From: Bin87 sp963665395
GTDB taxonomy: Bacteria; Chloroflexota; Dehalococcoidia; Lucifugimonadales; UBA3495
Assembly (NCBI GenBank): GCA_963665395.2
Contig: OY762251.1
Location: 2,480,001 to 2,544,000, forward strand
Length of the DNA: 64,000 nucleotides
Reading direction: 5' to 3'
The notes beneath the pieces were generated by a model. That model was given only the letters and a program-made list of their open reading frames with translations. It did not search any database and was not told where the DNA came from. The stretch's first letter is position 1, and every line of letters starts with the position of its first letter. The position numbers were made by a program, and so were the translations under genes. Positions 55,795-63,870 of this stretch are shown here, piece by piece.

Positions 55795-57174
55795 CTACGC
55801 CGCTCCCAGGTCCGTGGCTACTTGGCCGATTACGTGGTCCATGGTGGACACGATCTGCTCAACCTCGCCGGGCGTCACGCACAGGGGCGGCATCACGTTC
55901 ATCAAGTCGCCGCCGCGCAGGAAGAGGCCATTATCCGCAAAGCCCTGGGTCAGCCGGGGACCCAAACCGGCGTCGGCTGGATAGTGTTCTTTGGTCTCCC
56001 GGTCCTGCACCAGCTCCAACCCGCACATGAGGCCCAGGCCGCGCACGTTGCCGATGATGGAGTGCTTTTCCTTCAGCTCCTCCAGCCCGTCCAGCAGATA
56101 TTTCCCCATCCGGGCCGAGTTCTCCACCATCCCCTCCCGTTCCATGATTTCCAGATTCTTCAGGGAGGCCGCCGCGGCCACCGGATGACCGCCGAAGGTA
56201 ATCACGTGCCGGAAAGCCGCCCGGGGGCTGCCCACGAAAGCGTCGGCGATGTGCTTGCGCAGAATCGTTCCCCCCATGGGAATGTACCCGCTGGTGATGC
56301 CCTTGGCCACGGTCATCATGTCCGGCGTGATGTCCCAATGGTTGCAGCCGAACCACTTGCCCGTGCGCCCAAACCCGGTAATCACCTCGTCGGCAATCAG
56401 CAGGCAGCCGTACTTGTCGCAGACTTCCCTGAGCAGGGGCCAATAGTTGTCCGGCGGCACCACCGCGCCCATGGGGCTGGAGATGGGTTCGGCAATCACC
56501 GCCGCCACGGTTTCCGGCCCCTGGAACTGGATGATGCTCTCGATGGCGTCCACGCAGCGTTGGCCGCATTCTTCGGGCGACGCGCTGTTGAACTCGCAGC
56601 GGTAGAAGTTGGGCTGCGGCGCGTGGTAGGTGTTGGGCATCAGGGGTTCGTAGTCTTCCCTGGGGTAGAGGTAGTTGCCTCCCAGGGCCATCGCGCCCAT
56701 GGTGGCGCCGTGGTACGAATCCCGGCGGCTGATGAACTTGGTGCGCTGGGGTTCGCCGATGCGCTTGAAATAGGCGCGAGACAGTTTCAACGCCGTTTCC
56801 ACCGACTCGGAACCCCCGCTGGTGAAAAAGCAGCGCGAGAGATCCCCCGGCATCATGGCCGCGACCTTTTCCGACAGCATGACCGTGGGCTCGGTGGTGG
56901 TGCCCATGGGCATATAGGTAATCTTGAGCATCTGCTCGTAGGCCGCGTCGGCGATTTCCTTCTGGCCGTAGCCCACGTTCTTCAACCAGAGGCCCGACAT
57001 GGCGTCGATGTAGGTGTTGCCCAGCGCGTCGGTAACGTGGACACCCTTGCCTTCCACGAAAATCTGCGGCTCGCCCTTTTCGGCCATGTCGCTGGGTTCC
57101 CGCAGATAGACCCAGAGGTTTTCCAGGGCGGTGCGTTGCAGATCGTTGACCGCAGTTTCAGTGTGGGTAGCCAT
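55795..57174 (-). CDS. Class III aminotransferase (omega-amino acid/pyruvate type)
   Basis: A 459-residue PLP enzyme. SGGSESVETALKLSRAYF near 113 binds phosphate, DSYHGATMGAMALGG near 150 holds the stacking aromatic, LLIADEVITGFGRTGKWFG near 255 holds the cofactor Asp, and MTVAKGITSGYIPMGG near 287 the Schiff-base Lys. Resembles beta-alanine or taurine:pyruvate aminotransferases. ATG 57174 follows GGAGG by 5 bases. Confidence 0.92.
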   Translation of the reverse strand: MATHTETAVNDLQRTALENLWVYLREPSDMAEKGEPQIFVEGKGVHVTDALGNTYIDAMSGLWLKNVGYGQKEIADAAYEQMLKITYMPMGTTTEPTVMLSEKVAAMMPGDLSRCFFTSGGSESVETALKLSRAYFKRIGEPQRTKFISRRDSYHGATMGAMALGGNYLYPREDYEPLMPNTYHAPQPNFYRCEFNSASPEECGQRCVDAIESIIQFQGPETVAAVIAEPISSPMGAVVPPDNYWPLLREVCDKYGCLLIADEVITGFGRTGKWFGCNHWDITPDMMTVAKGITSGYIPMGGTILRKHIADAFVGSPRAAFRHVITFGGHPVAAAASLKNLEIMEREGMVENSARMGKYLLDGLEELKEKHSIIGNVRGLGLMCGLELVQDRETKEHYPADAGLGPRLTQGFADNGLFLRGGDLMNVMPPLCVTPGEVEQIVSTMDHVIGQVATDLGAA

Positions 57175-57345
57175 GCTTGCCTCCGGGTGCTGTCGTGAAT
57201 CCAAGATTGGGGATGTCAATTGCCCAGGCAGTTTAGCATCGCGCGCGGGCTGCCACAAAGGATTGCTGGACGCCCCCGCCGCCGCCGCTTTTCTGCTAAT
57301 CTGTCGAACACTTTCCTGACAAGCCCGCAACGGCTGGAGTTGACC

Positions 57346-58224
57346 ATGGCATTCGCGCATCCCGAGTTCCTCGTTTCCACCGACTGGCTGGCCGAGCGCC
57401 TGGCGGATGACGACGTCCGCGTCTTCGAGACCACCGTATTCCTGCATCGCGGCGACGGCGGCGTCCGCGCCGAGTCGGGCCGCAGCGAATACGAGACCGG
57501 ACACATCCCCGGCGCCGGCTTCCTCGACCTGCAAACCGACTTCTCCGACAACGGCCAACCCTACCGCTTTATGATGCCGTCACCCGAAGCCTTTGCCGAG
57601 GCCGCCGGCCGCCACGGCATCGCGGAGTCGTCCAGGCTGGTCCTCTACGACCGCTTGGGTTCCCAATGGGCGGCGCGGTTCTGGTGGATGTTCCGCTCCA
57701 TGGGCTGCGCTGGTGCGGTGGTCCTCGACGGCGGCTGGCGTCGTTGGACCGCCGAGGGCCGGGCCGTCTCGACGGATGCGGCGAGGTACGCCCCGGCGAC
57801 CTTCAACCCCACGCCCGACCCGGCGCGCTTTGCTGACCTGGCCGAGGTGATGGCATTCATCGAGTCCGGCGCTGGCGTCGGCAGCTGCTTGATCAACGCC
57901 CTGGGGCGGGATCAACACTCCGGCGCCGACGGCGGAAGCGCCTACGGGCGGGCCGGCCACATCCCCGGCGCCGCCAACGTGCCCTCCGGCGAGCTGACCG
58001 ATCCCGAAACCGGCCTGTTCCGGCCGGCCGCGGAACTGGCAGCGCTCTTCGAGTCGGCGGGCGCAGACCCCGCGCAACGCGTCATCACCTACTGCGGCGG
58101 CGGCATCGCGGCGTCCAACGACGCCTTCATCCTCGCCATGCTGGGCTACCGGAACGTCGCGGTGTACGACGCCTCCATGTCGGAATACGCCGCCAACCCG
58201 TCCCTGCCGCTGATGGCGGCCTGA
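57346..58224 (+). CDS. Sulfurtransferase, two rhodanese domains
   Basis: A 292-residue thiosulfate/3-mercaptopyruvate sulfurtransferase. The N-terminal domain (RSEYETGHIPGAGFLDL...LYDRLGSQWAARFWWM) is inactive. The C-terminal domain carries the nucleophile Cys in ITYCGGGIAASNDAF near 249. The CGGGIA loop differs from the CGSGVT of classical enzymes, so substrate preference is unclear. ATG 57346 follows GGAG by 7 bases. Confidence 0.9.
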   Translation: MAFAHPEFLVSTDWLAERLADDDVRVFETTVFLHRGDGGVRAESGRSEYETGHIPGAGFLDLQTDFSDNGQPYRFMMPSPEAFAEAAGRHGIAESSRLVLYDRLGSQWAARFWWMFRSMGCAGAVVLDGGWRRWTAEGRAVSTDAARYAPATFNPTPDPARFADLAEVMAFIESGAGVGSCLINALGRDQHSGADGGSAYGRAGHIPGAANVPSGELTDPETGLFRPAAELAALFESAGADPAQRVITYCGGGIAASNDAFILAMLGYRNVAVYDASMSEYAANPSLPLMAA

Positions 58225-58305
58225 TACGGCCTGTCCGCTCATGGTGAGCCTGTCGAACCATGGCCGCAGGGGAAGTACGTTTTGTCAGACGCATTCTTAT
58301 CCGAC

Positions 58306-58333
58306 GTAGGGGCGAATAATCATTCGCCCCTAC
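58306..58333. repeat. Family A palindrome
   Basis: A 28-bp near-perfect palindrome (one mismatch) with GTAGGGGCGAATAA arms between the rhodanese and LLM genes. Confidence 0.85.
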
Positions 58334-58374
58334 AGACGGAAACTACCTCAAAGGCGCAGATCAGGAGGTGAGTC

Positions 58375-59433
58375 ATGACCCAGCCCGCCGCGCTCAACGA
58401 CACCCTCGAATTCGGCCTGTTCGACTGGATCGAATGGGACACGTCGGCGCCCCACGAAATCTTTGAGAACCGCCTCAAGATGCTGGAATACGCCGATCAA
58501 AACGGTTTCTACAGCTACCACCTGGCGGAGCATCACATCACCCCGCTGAGCGTGTCGCCCTCGCCGGCGGTGTTCCTGGCGGCGGCGGCCCAGCGCACCA
58601 CCAACCTGCGCCTGGGGCCGCTGGTCTTCCTGCTGCCCTTCTACAACCCCATCCGCCTGTACCATGAAATCTGTATGCTGGACAACCTTAGCAACGGACG
58701 GCTGGACCTGGGCGTGGGCCGCGGCGTCTCCCCGGTGGAAGCCGCCGAGTTCGGCGTTGACCTGGACCTCAGCTGGGAAATGTTCAACGAGCAGATGGAG
58801 ATGTTCACCAGGGGTTTCACCACCGGAATGCTCAACCACCGGGGCCAGCACTACAACTACGAGGACATCGAACTCTGGATTGCGCCCCACCAGAAGCCCT
58901 ATCCCCCGCTGTGGTACGCCAGCAACAACATCGAAACGGTGCCGTGGCTGGCCCAACACGGCTTCAACACCTGCACCGTCTTCGCCGACAACGCCGGCGT
59001 CAAGGCCCACTATGACCTCTACCAGCGGGTCTGGAACGCCGAGCGGATGTCCGACGGCCTGAACAGCCACGTGCCCGTCCCCAAGCTGGGCCTCGTCCGC
59101 CATATCTACATCACCGACACCGACGAGCAGGCCCGTGCGGAGGCCAAGGCCGCCTATCAGACCTGGTTCCACAACATCGACTACCTGTGGGCCAAGAACG
59201 GCCTCGACCGCCTGGGCGCCATGCGCGATTTCGACGCGCTGGAAGCCAAAGACGTGATAATCGTCGGCTCGCCGTCCACCGTCATGGAGCGGGTTCAGCG
59301 AGCCATCGACGAAACGGGCATCAACTACTTCTGCCCCATCTTCGCCTGGGGCGACCTGACGCCACAGCAGGTCATGCGCTGCATGGGCCTCTTCGTCGAT
59401 GCGGTCATGCCCAACCTGCGGCCCGGCGGGTAG
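58375..59433 (+). CDS. LLM class (luciferase-like) flavin-dependent oxidoreductase
   Basis: A 352-residue TIM-barrel protein of the bacterial luciferase family. YSYHLAEHHITPLSVSPSP near 43, LRLGPLVFLLPFYNPIRLYHE near 83 and GRLDLGVGRGVSPVEAAEFG near 112 are typical. It uses FMNH2 or F420 from a separate reductase; a flavin-reductase-like gene lies at 60304. GGAGG precedes the ATG. Similar enzymes oxidise alkanes, amines or sulfonates; substrate unknown. Confidence 0.9.
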   Translation: MTQPAALNDTLEFGLFDWIEWDTSAPHEIFENRLKMLEYADQNGFYSYHLAEHHITPLSVSPSPAVFLAAAAQRTTNLRLGPLVFLLPFYNPIRLYHEICMLDNLSNGRLDLGVGRGVSPVEAAEFGVDLDLSWEMFNEQMEMFTRGFTTGMLNHRGQHYNYEDIELWIAPHQKPYPPLWYASNNIETVPWLAQHGFNTCTVFADNAGVKAHYDLYQRVWNAERMSDGLNSHVPVPKLGLVRHIYITDTDEQARAEAKAAYQTWFHNIDYLWAKNGLDRLGAMRDFDALEAKDVIIVGSPSTVMERVQRAIDETGINYFCPIFAWGDLTPQQVMRCMGLFVDAVMPNLRPGG

Positions 59434-59472
59434 AGTATCACGCCTACCCGTTTGTCATTGTCGCGTACCGCC

Positions 59473-59568
59473 TTTGTCATTGCAAGGAGCGTAGCGACGT
59501 GGCAATCTCGTTCCCGTAGCAATGGCCGTTCCTCAACGAGATTGCCGCGCTGCGCTCGCAATGACAAA
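59473..59568. repeat. Family C palindromic element
   Basis: TTTGTCATTGCAAGGAGCG and CGCTCGCAATGACAAA arms with GGCAATCTCG/CGAGATTGCC inside, between the LLM and LUD genes. Confidence 0.8.
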
Positions 59569-59609
59569 ACGGGCATCGCGTGGCAGAGCAACATACAGGA
59601 GACGCAACC

Positions 59610-60227
59610 ATGTCCTCGGCCAATCTCCACACTCCGGCCACCGCCGCATCCATCAGCAGAACCATCGCGGCCCTGGCCGCCCGCAACGTGGACGCCGTCC
59701 TGGTGGAGAGCCGGGCGGCGGCCCTGGCCCGGCTGAAGGAACTGGTGCCGGAGGGTTCCGAGGTCTTCGTCAGCACGTCGGAAACGCTGGACACCATCGG
59801 TTACACGGAATATATGCACGGCAACGACCGCTACATCAACCTGCATGACCAGATGCTGGCCCAGCCCGATGCGGCGTCCCAGCGCGAGTTCCGCCGCGCC
59901 ACCACCACCGCCGACTATTTTGTGGGCAGCGTCCAGGCCATCGCCGAGACCGGCGAGATCGTCGTCGCCAGCGGCTCCGGCAGCCAAATCGGCGCCTATT
60001 CCTACGGCGCCCGCCGAGTCATCCTGGTCGCCGGCGCTCAGAAAATCTGCCTCACCCTGGCCGAAGCGGAGGCCCGCACTCGCGGCTACACCCTGGAGCG
60101 CCACGACCGCTGGTTGGAAGGCCGGGGCTCGGGGCCAGCGCCCATCGGCAAATACCTGGTTATGGAGCATGAGCCGATGGTCGGACGCATCTCCATGATC
60201 CTCATCCCCGAGAGCCTCGGCTGGTAG
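59610..60227 (+). CDS. LUD domain protein (LutC/YkgG-like)
   Basis: A 205-residue LUD (DUF162) protein. Key segments are SEVFVSTSETLDTIGY near 53, ADYFVGSVQAIAETGEIVVASGSGSQ near 106 and RRVILVAGAQKI near 140. In other bacteria this family acts in lactate oxidation complexes (LutABC) or alone. No LutA or LutB gene is seen. AGGAG lies 8 bases before the ATG. Confidence 0.85.
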   Translation: MSSANLHTPATAASISRTIAALAARNVDAVLVESRAAALARLKELVPEGSEVFVSTSETLDTIGYTEYMHGNDRYINLHDQMLAQPDAASQREFRRATTTADYFVGSVQAIAETGEIVVASGSGSQIGAYSYGARRVILVAGAQKICLTLAEAEARTRGYTLERHDRWLEGRGSGPAPIGKYLVMEHEPMVGRISMILIPESLGW

Positions 60228-60242
60228 CGAGCCGCAACGATG

Positions 60243-60248
60243 TATAAT
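60243..60248 (+). promoter_or_regulatory. Possible -10 of the flavin reductase gene
   Basis: TATAAT, 55 bases before the ATG at 60304; no clear -35. Confidence 0.4.
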
Positions 60249-60303
60249 CGGCAAAACCCGGTTCGTACTGTCCATCCCGATAAATGCCCAGGAGCCAACA
60301 ACG

Positions 60304-60957
60304 ATGCTCATTGACCCCAGGAATTTCGACCGTTTCAACATGATCCTCACCGGCGTGGTCGTCCCCCGGCCCATTGCCTTCGTGTCCACCAGGTCCACCG
60401 ACGGAGTGGTGAACCTGGCGCCGTTCAGCTTTTTCAACGCCATGGCCTACAACCCGCCCACGCTGATTTTCTCCTCGTCGCGGCGCGCCCCCGGCTGGCA
60501 GGACAAGCGCAAGGACACCCTGACCAACATCGAGGAGACCGGCGAGTACGTGGTCAACGTGGTGGTGGACGACATCGCCGCCGCCATGAACGCCACCGCC
60601 GCCGAATACCCGTCCGACGTATCCGAGTTCGACGTCGCCGGCCTCACCGAAGCGCCCAGCGAGCTGGTCAAGCCGCCCCGGGTGCTGGAGTCGCCGGTCA
60701 ACATGGAATGTCGCCTCGTCCAGGTGGTCAACATCGGCGAGCAGCCCCACGCCCACGGCATCGTCATCGGTGAGATCCTCCGGATGCACCTCCGCGACGA
60801 CATCCTCTACGAAGGCCCCAACGGCCTCCGCATCGACCACGCCGCCCTGAAGCCCACGGGCCGCCTGGCCGGCAATATGTACTGCCACACCGACGACGTG
60901 TACGAACTGGTCCGCCCCGTGTACACACCTGAACAAGAACAGCAGGCCGCCGACTAA
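60304..60957 (+). CDS. Flavin reductase-like protein (split barrel, FMN-binding)
   Basis: A 217-residue flavin reductase-like domain protein (VVPRPIAFVSTRSTDGVVNLAPFSFFNAMAYNPPTLIFS near 16-54, then NIEETGEYVVNVV). Such proteins bind FMN and can supply FMNH2 to LLM monooxygenases like the one at 58375; the link is inference. AGGAG lies 9 bases before the ATG. Downstream hairpin at 60966. Confidence 0.88.
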   Translation: MLIDPRNFDRFNMILTGVVVPRPIAFVSTRSTDGVVNLAPFSFFNAMAYNPPTLIFSSSRRAPGWQDKRKDTLTNIEETGEYVVNVVVDDIAAAMNATAAEYPSDVSEFDVAGLTEAPSELVKPPRVLESPVNMECRLVQVVNIGEQPHAHGIVIGEILRMHLRDDILYEGPNGLRIDHAALKPTGRLAGNMYCHTDDVYELVRPVYTPEQEQQAAD

Positions 60958-60965
60958 CCTGAATG

Positions 60966-60988
60966 CCCCTCTCCCTCTGGGAGAGGGG
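60966..60988. repeat. CCCCTCTCCC/GGGAGAGGGG hairpin
   Basis: A perfect 10-bp stem with TCT loop, followed by TTGGGGTGAGGG. Widespread REP-like hairpin; may end the upstream transcript. Confidence 0.7.
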
Positions 60989-61030
60989 TTGGGGTGAGGG
61001 CCGTCCCCAAGCCAATAGAAGGAGCGCAAC

Positions 61031-61285
61031 ATGACCACCACCGCCGACCGCCCCATCAAACTCTACGGCGCCGAATGGTGCCCCGACTGCCACCGTTCCC
61101 GTAACTACCTGGACAGCCAGAGCGTGGCCTACGAGTACGTGAACGTTGACGACAACGCGGATGCCCAGAACTACGTGAAGCAGGTCAACGACAACCGCCT
61201 CATCATCCCCACCATCGTATTCCCCGACGGTTCCGTGCTGGTGGAGCCATCCAACGCCGAGCTGGCCCGCAAGCTGCGCGAGTGA
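61031..61285 (+). CDS. Glutaredoxin-like protein (CPDC active site)
   Basis: An 84-residue thioredoxin-fold protein similar to mycoredoxin/NrdH-type glutaredoxins. Active-site CPDC at about 16-19 (YGAEWCPDCHRSRNYL), cis-Pro in RLIIPTIVFPDGS near 57. AAGGAGCG precedes the ATG. Ends near a family A palindrome shared with the convergent VOC gene. Confidence 0.92.
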   Translation: MTTTADRPIKLYGAEWCPDCHRSRNYLDSQSVAYEYVNVDDNADAQNYVKQVNDNRLIIPTIVFPDGSVLVEPSNAELARKLRE

Positions 61286-61301
61286 ATCCGCCCCGAAACC
61301 C

Positions 61302-61329
61302 GTAGGGGCGAATAATTATTCGCCCCTAC
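61302..61329. repeat. Family A palindrome at a convergent gene junction
   Basis: A perfect 28-bp palindrome with GTAGGGGCGAATAA arms. It overlaps the last codons of the convergent VOC gene (stop at 61326), so may act as a bidirectional terminator. Confidence 0.85.
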
Positions 61330-61691
61330 TTCGGAAACTCCAGCAGTTGCAGCACGTTCCCATCCGGATCCTTCAGCGTGGCCACCCAGCCACCCCAGTG
61401 CTCCCGTTCCGGAACGCGGATGAACTCCACGCCTTCCGCAGCCAACCGGGCGTATTCACCATGAATATCGTCCACGCCCAGGTGCGGCATCACCCGCAGC
61501 GGATCTTTCGACGCGCCGCTGACGCCGCTGTGCCGCCCCACGTTGAACCGCAACTCGCCCAGCTGGAAGGCGATGAAACCCTCGTCCTCGTGAAAAGAGT
61601 GCAGGGGCAGCCGCAGCGCGTCGCGGTAGAACCGCAGCATCCGGTCCAGATCATCAGTCCACAGCGTTATGCCAACAACTGCGGTAATCAC
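61326..61691 (-). CDS. VOC/glyoxalase family protein 2
   Basis: A 121-residue vicinal-oxygen-chelate protein (VVGITLWTDDLDRMLRFYRDALRL, then MPHLGVDDIHGEYARL and GGWVATLKDPDGNVLQLLEF). Putative ligands are the His of HLGVDDI and the Glu of QLLEF. Glyoxalase or antibiotic-resistance-like role possible. Lies 20 bases downstream of the Fur-family gene and may be regulated by it. Confidence 0.82.
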   Translation of the reverse strand: MITAVVGITLWTDDLDRMLRFYRDALRLPLHSFHEDEGFIAFQLGELRFNVGRHSGVSGASKDPLRVMPHLGVDDIHGEYARLAAEGVEFIRVPEREHWGGWVATLKDPDGNVLQLLEFPK

Positions 61692-61711
61692 GGCGTGATG
61701 GCCCCGCTCGG

Positions 61712-62140
61712 CTATTCGTCAGCCGGCTGGCAGGCGCGACACCAGCCGTGAAAGTCCACCCGCTGCCACATCACCTGGAACCGGGTCTCGTTGGATACCT
61801 GGTCGCGCAGCCGGACGATTATCTCGCCGCTGTCCTCGGCGTCGGCGATGTTGCCGCAGCCCAGGCACACCAGGTTGACGTGAGGCGAAACGTTGCTCTC
61901 GTAGCGCGATTGCTTGGCGAAGGGCAGCTCCTGGATCAGCCCGCTCTTGGACAGCACCCCCAGCGTGGAATAGACGGTGGCCAGGGTCATGGACGGGAAA
62001 TGCTGCTGCACCCGCTCGTGGATCTGCTGCACCGTGGGGTGGTCGGAGGAGTTGAGCACGGCTTCGGCGATGGCCAGACGCTGGGGCGTAACCCGCACGC
62101 CCCCCTGGCGAAGCTGCTGCACTACGGCGCTCTGTATCAT
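61712..62140 (-). CDS. Fur/PerR-family metalloregulator
   Basis: A 142-residue Fur-family protein. The winged helix (VRVTPQRLAIAEAVLNSSDH...HPTVQQIHERVQ) and LATVYSTLGVLSKSGLI precede the dimerisation domain. Both structural zinc pairs are present: CLGC near 92 and CRAC near 136. SRYESNVSPHVNLVC fits the PerR/Fur regulatory site. ATG 62140 follows GGAGGGGG. Likely controls iron or peroxide response genes, possibly including the VOC gene downstream. Confidence 0.88.
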   Translation of the reverse strand: MIQSAVVQQLRQGGVRVTPQRLAIAEAVLNSSDHPTVQQIHERVQQHFPSMTLATVYSTLGVLSKSGLIQELPFAKQSRYESNVSPHVNLVCLGCGNIADAEDSGEIIVRLRDQVSNETRFQVMWQRVDFHGWCRACQPADE

Positions 62141-62278
62141 CGACCCCCTCCGGGATACTGCGCCCGTCACCTTCCGCTGAAACCGCACCCAGCAGCATCG
62201 TATTCCGGAAGTATAACAGCCCCTTTTTCGGGCGGCAAACTGAACGCTACCTCCGGCCGGACGAGGCGCGGCAGGGTT

Positions 62279-62307
62279 TTGACAATCGCCAATCGCTCCC
62301 GTAGTAT
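62279..62307 (+). promoter_or_regulatory. Strong sigma70-type promoter of the methyltransferase gene
   Basis: TTGACA (62279-62284) and TAGTAT (62302-62307) with an optimal 17-base spacer. Confidence 0.75.
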
Positions 62308-62343
62308 GCGCGAGTCGCCATGTCGCCGAGGCGGTTACTCAGC

Positions 62344-63165
62344 ATGAATCAAACGCGGCCGACGGATATCAACTACTGCATGGGCTTCGACGCTGAAATC
62401 ATGGAGTCGCTGCGGCGGCACACCGTGGAAAACTCAGCCGCCTATCTGCTTCCGCATCTCTGGCCCGGCCTGCGCGTCCTGGACTTTGGCTGCGGGCCGG
62501 GCGTCTTATCCGCCGGGCTGGCCAGGGCCGTAGCTCCCGGAGAACTCCACGGCGTGGACCGGAGGGAGCCGCAGGTCAATCTGGCCCGGGCCGTAGCGGC
62601 GGCGTTGGGCCTGGAGAACGCCCAATTCCACGTGGCGGACGTTACCGGCCTGCCCTTTGAGGACAATTTCTTCGACGTGGTCCACGGCCATGATATCCTC
62701 ATGCACGTCCCGGACACCCAGGCCGCCCTGGCGGAGTTGAAGCGGGTCCTGAAACCCGGCGGGGTCATTGGCTGCCGGGAGCTGATCAGCGGGTCCTGCT
62801 TCACCTATCCCGACTTTGGGATCATGGCCCGGGCCTGGGAAACGTTCGAGGACGTCGTAGCGACCGACGACGGGCATCCCCAGCTGGGGAAAGACTTGAA
62901 AACTCCCTTGCTCACGGCGGGCTTTACCAACATCCACATTACGGGGTCTCTGGATATGTACACCACCCCGGAGGACATCGAATTCGTGTACCTAGTGGTC
63001 AGCCGGTTGCTCCTGTCGTTGGACTTCGTCGAAACGGCGATAGGATACGGAGCCTCCAGTGAGGAACTGTCGGTTAGGATACGAGCGGCCTACGATGAGT
63101 GGAAAAACCACCCGGGCGCCGTTTGCGGCGTGGCCTACGGCGAAGCCGTGGCCAGCAAACCCTGA
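62344..63165 (+). CDS. Class I SAM-dependent methyltransferase
   Basis: A 273-residue Methyltransf_11-type protein. Motif I LRVLDFGCGPGVLSAGLA near 42, GVDRREPQ motif post I, FHVADVTGLPFEDNFFDVVHG near 93, and LKRVLKPGGVIGCRE near 129. The C-terminal ~120 residues resemble UbiE-like C-terminal helices. ATG 62344 is favoured by GAGG upstream; 62320 is possible. Substrate unknown. Confidence 0.85.
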   Translation: MNQTRPTDINYCMGFDAEIMESLRRHTVENSAAYLLPHLWPGLRVLDFGCGPGVLSAGLARAVAPGELHGVDRREPQVNLARAVAAALGLENAQFHVADVTGLPFEDNFFDVVHGHDILMHVPDTQAALAELKRVLKPGGVIGCRELISGSCFTYPDFGIMARAWETFEDVVATDDGHPQLGKDLKTPLLTAGFTNIHITGSLDMYTTPEDIEFVYLVVSRLLLSLDFVETAIGYGASSEELSVRIRAAYDEWKNHPGAVCGVAYGEAVASKP

Positions 63166-63197
63166 CCCTGATGACCCCGGTCTCCACCCGCAACCGC

Positions 63198-63242
63198 CCA
63201 ATCCTGAATAATCCTTAAAATCCCGCAAATCCTGCTTCTGAC
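63198..63242. repeat. Family B repeat arm
   Basis: CCAATCCTGAATAATCC... ending AAATCCTGCTTCTGAC, the same end as at 8848 and 13618. First part of a 705-base gene-free stretch (63166-63870) made of repeat debris. Confidence 0.6.
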
Positions 63243-63563
63243 AAACTGACACCCGTCCCCTTGACCACCTGCCATTAGAACGTATATCCTAAATACGTCT
63301 AGGCAAAACAGCTGTTTCATCCAATCTCCAAAAAGGCAGGATTTCACTTCGACGGCCAACCCCGTCAGTTTCCAAATCGCAACGGTCGCACTCGGCAAGG
63401 CTCAGTTAGACCTGACCACCTCAATCGGATTGCCAATTGCGCCACCGGGACTGTCCGTGCCCGCGCGCAGGTACGCCTTTGGCGTACTGAGTACACGAAA
63501 AAGTAGGGAAAAATAGTTGCGTACCCCAACCGGCCGTATGCTGACAACGAAGTGCTGAAAGTC

Positions 63564-63600
63564 CGCCCCTGGCGGGCTGGCAAGTCCGCCTCTGGCGGAA
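63564..63600. repeat. Two mini-hairpins TCCGCC(C/T)CTGGCGG(A/G)
   Basis: GTCCGCCCCTGGCGGGC and GTCCGCCTCTGGCGGA in tandem. The second is identical to the insert inside the family C element at 51897. Confidence 0.6.
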
Positions 63601-63660
63601 AATCCTGCCTTCCAAACCATAACCCCAAAGGAGCAAAACCCCGAAACACCACCAACCCCC

Positions 63661-63692
63661 TGTCATTGCGAGCGCTGCGCGGCAATCTCGTC
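63661..63692. repeat. Partial family C arm
   Basis: TGTCATTGCGAGCGCTGCGC then GGCAATCTCGTCG, one arm only. Confidence 0.6.
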
Positions 63693-63758
63693 GCCCCAAT
63701 GCTCCGTGCCGCTCATCCTGAGCCTGTCGGAGGACCCAATCCTGAAAATCCCCATAAT

Positions 63759-63827
63759 CCGGCCAATAACATCACCCCGTACCGGCCAATAACGTCACCC
63801 CGTACCGGCCAATAACGTCACCCCGTA
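63759..63827 (+). repeat. Three tandem 23-bp repeats
   Basis: Three copies of a 23-bp unit beginning CCGGCCAATAAC and ending TCACCCCGTA (63759-63781, 63782-63804, 63805-63827). The first copy has one change. No spacers, so not CRISPR. Confidence 0.9.
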
Positions 63828-63870
63828 CTTGATACGGGGCCTGCTTCTGACGAGCGCCGGAAAGCGCAGT

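Noticed and set aside
63759..63827. Tandem 23-bp repeats as a CRISPR array
   Set aside because: The units are directly contiguous with no spacers, and no cas genes are present.
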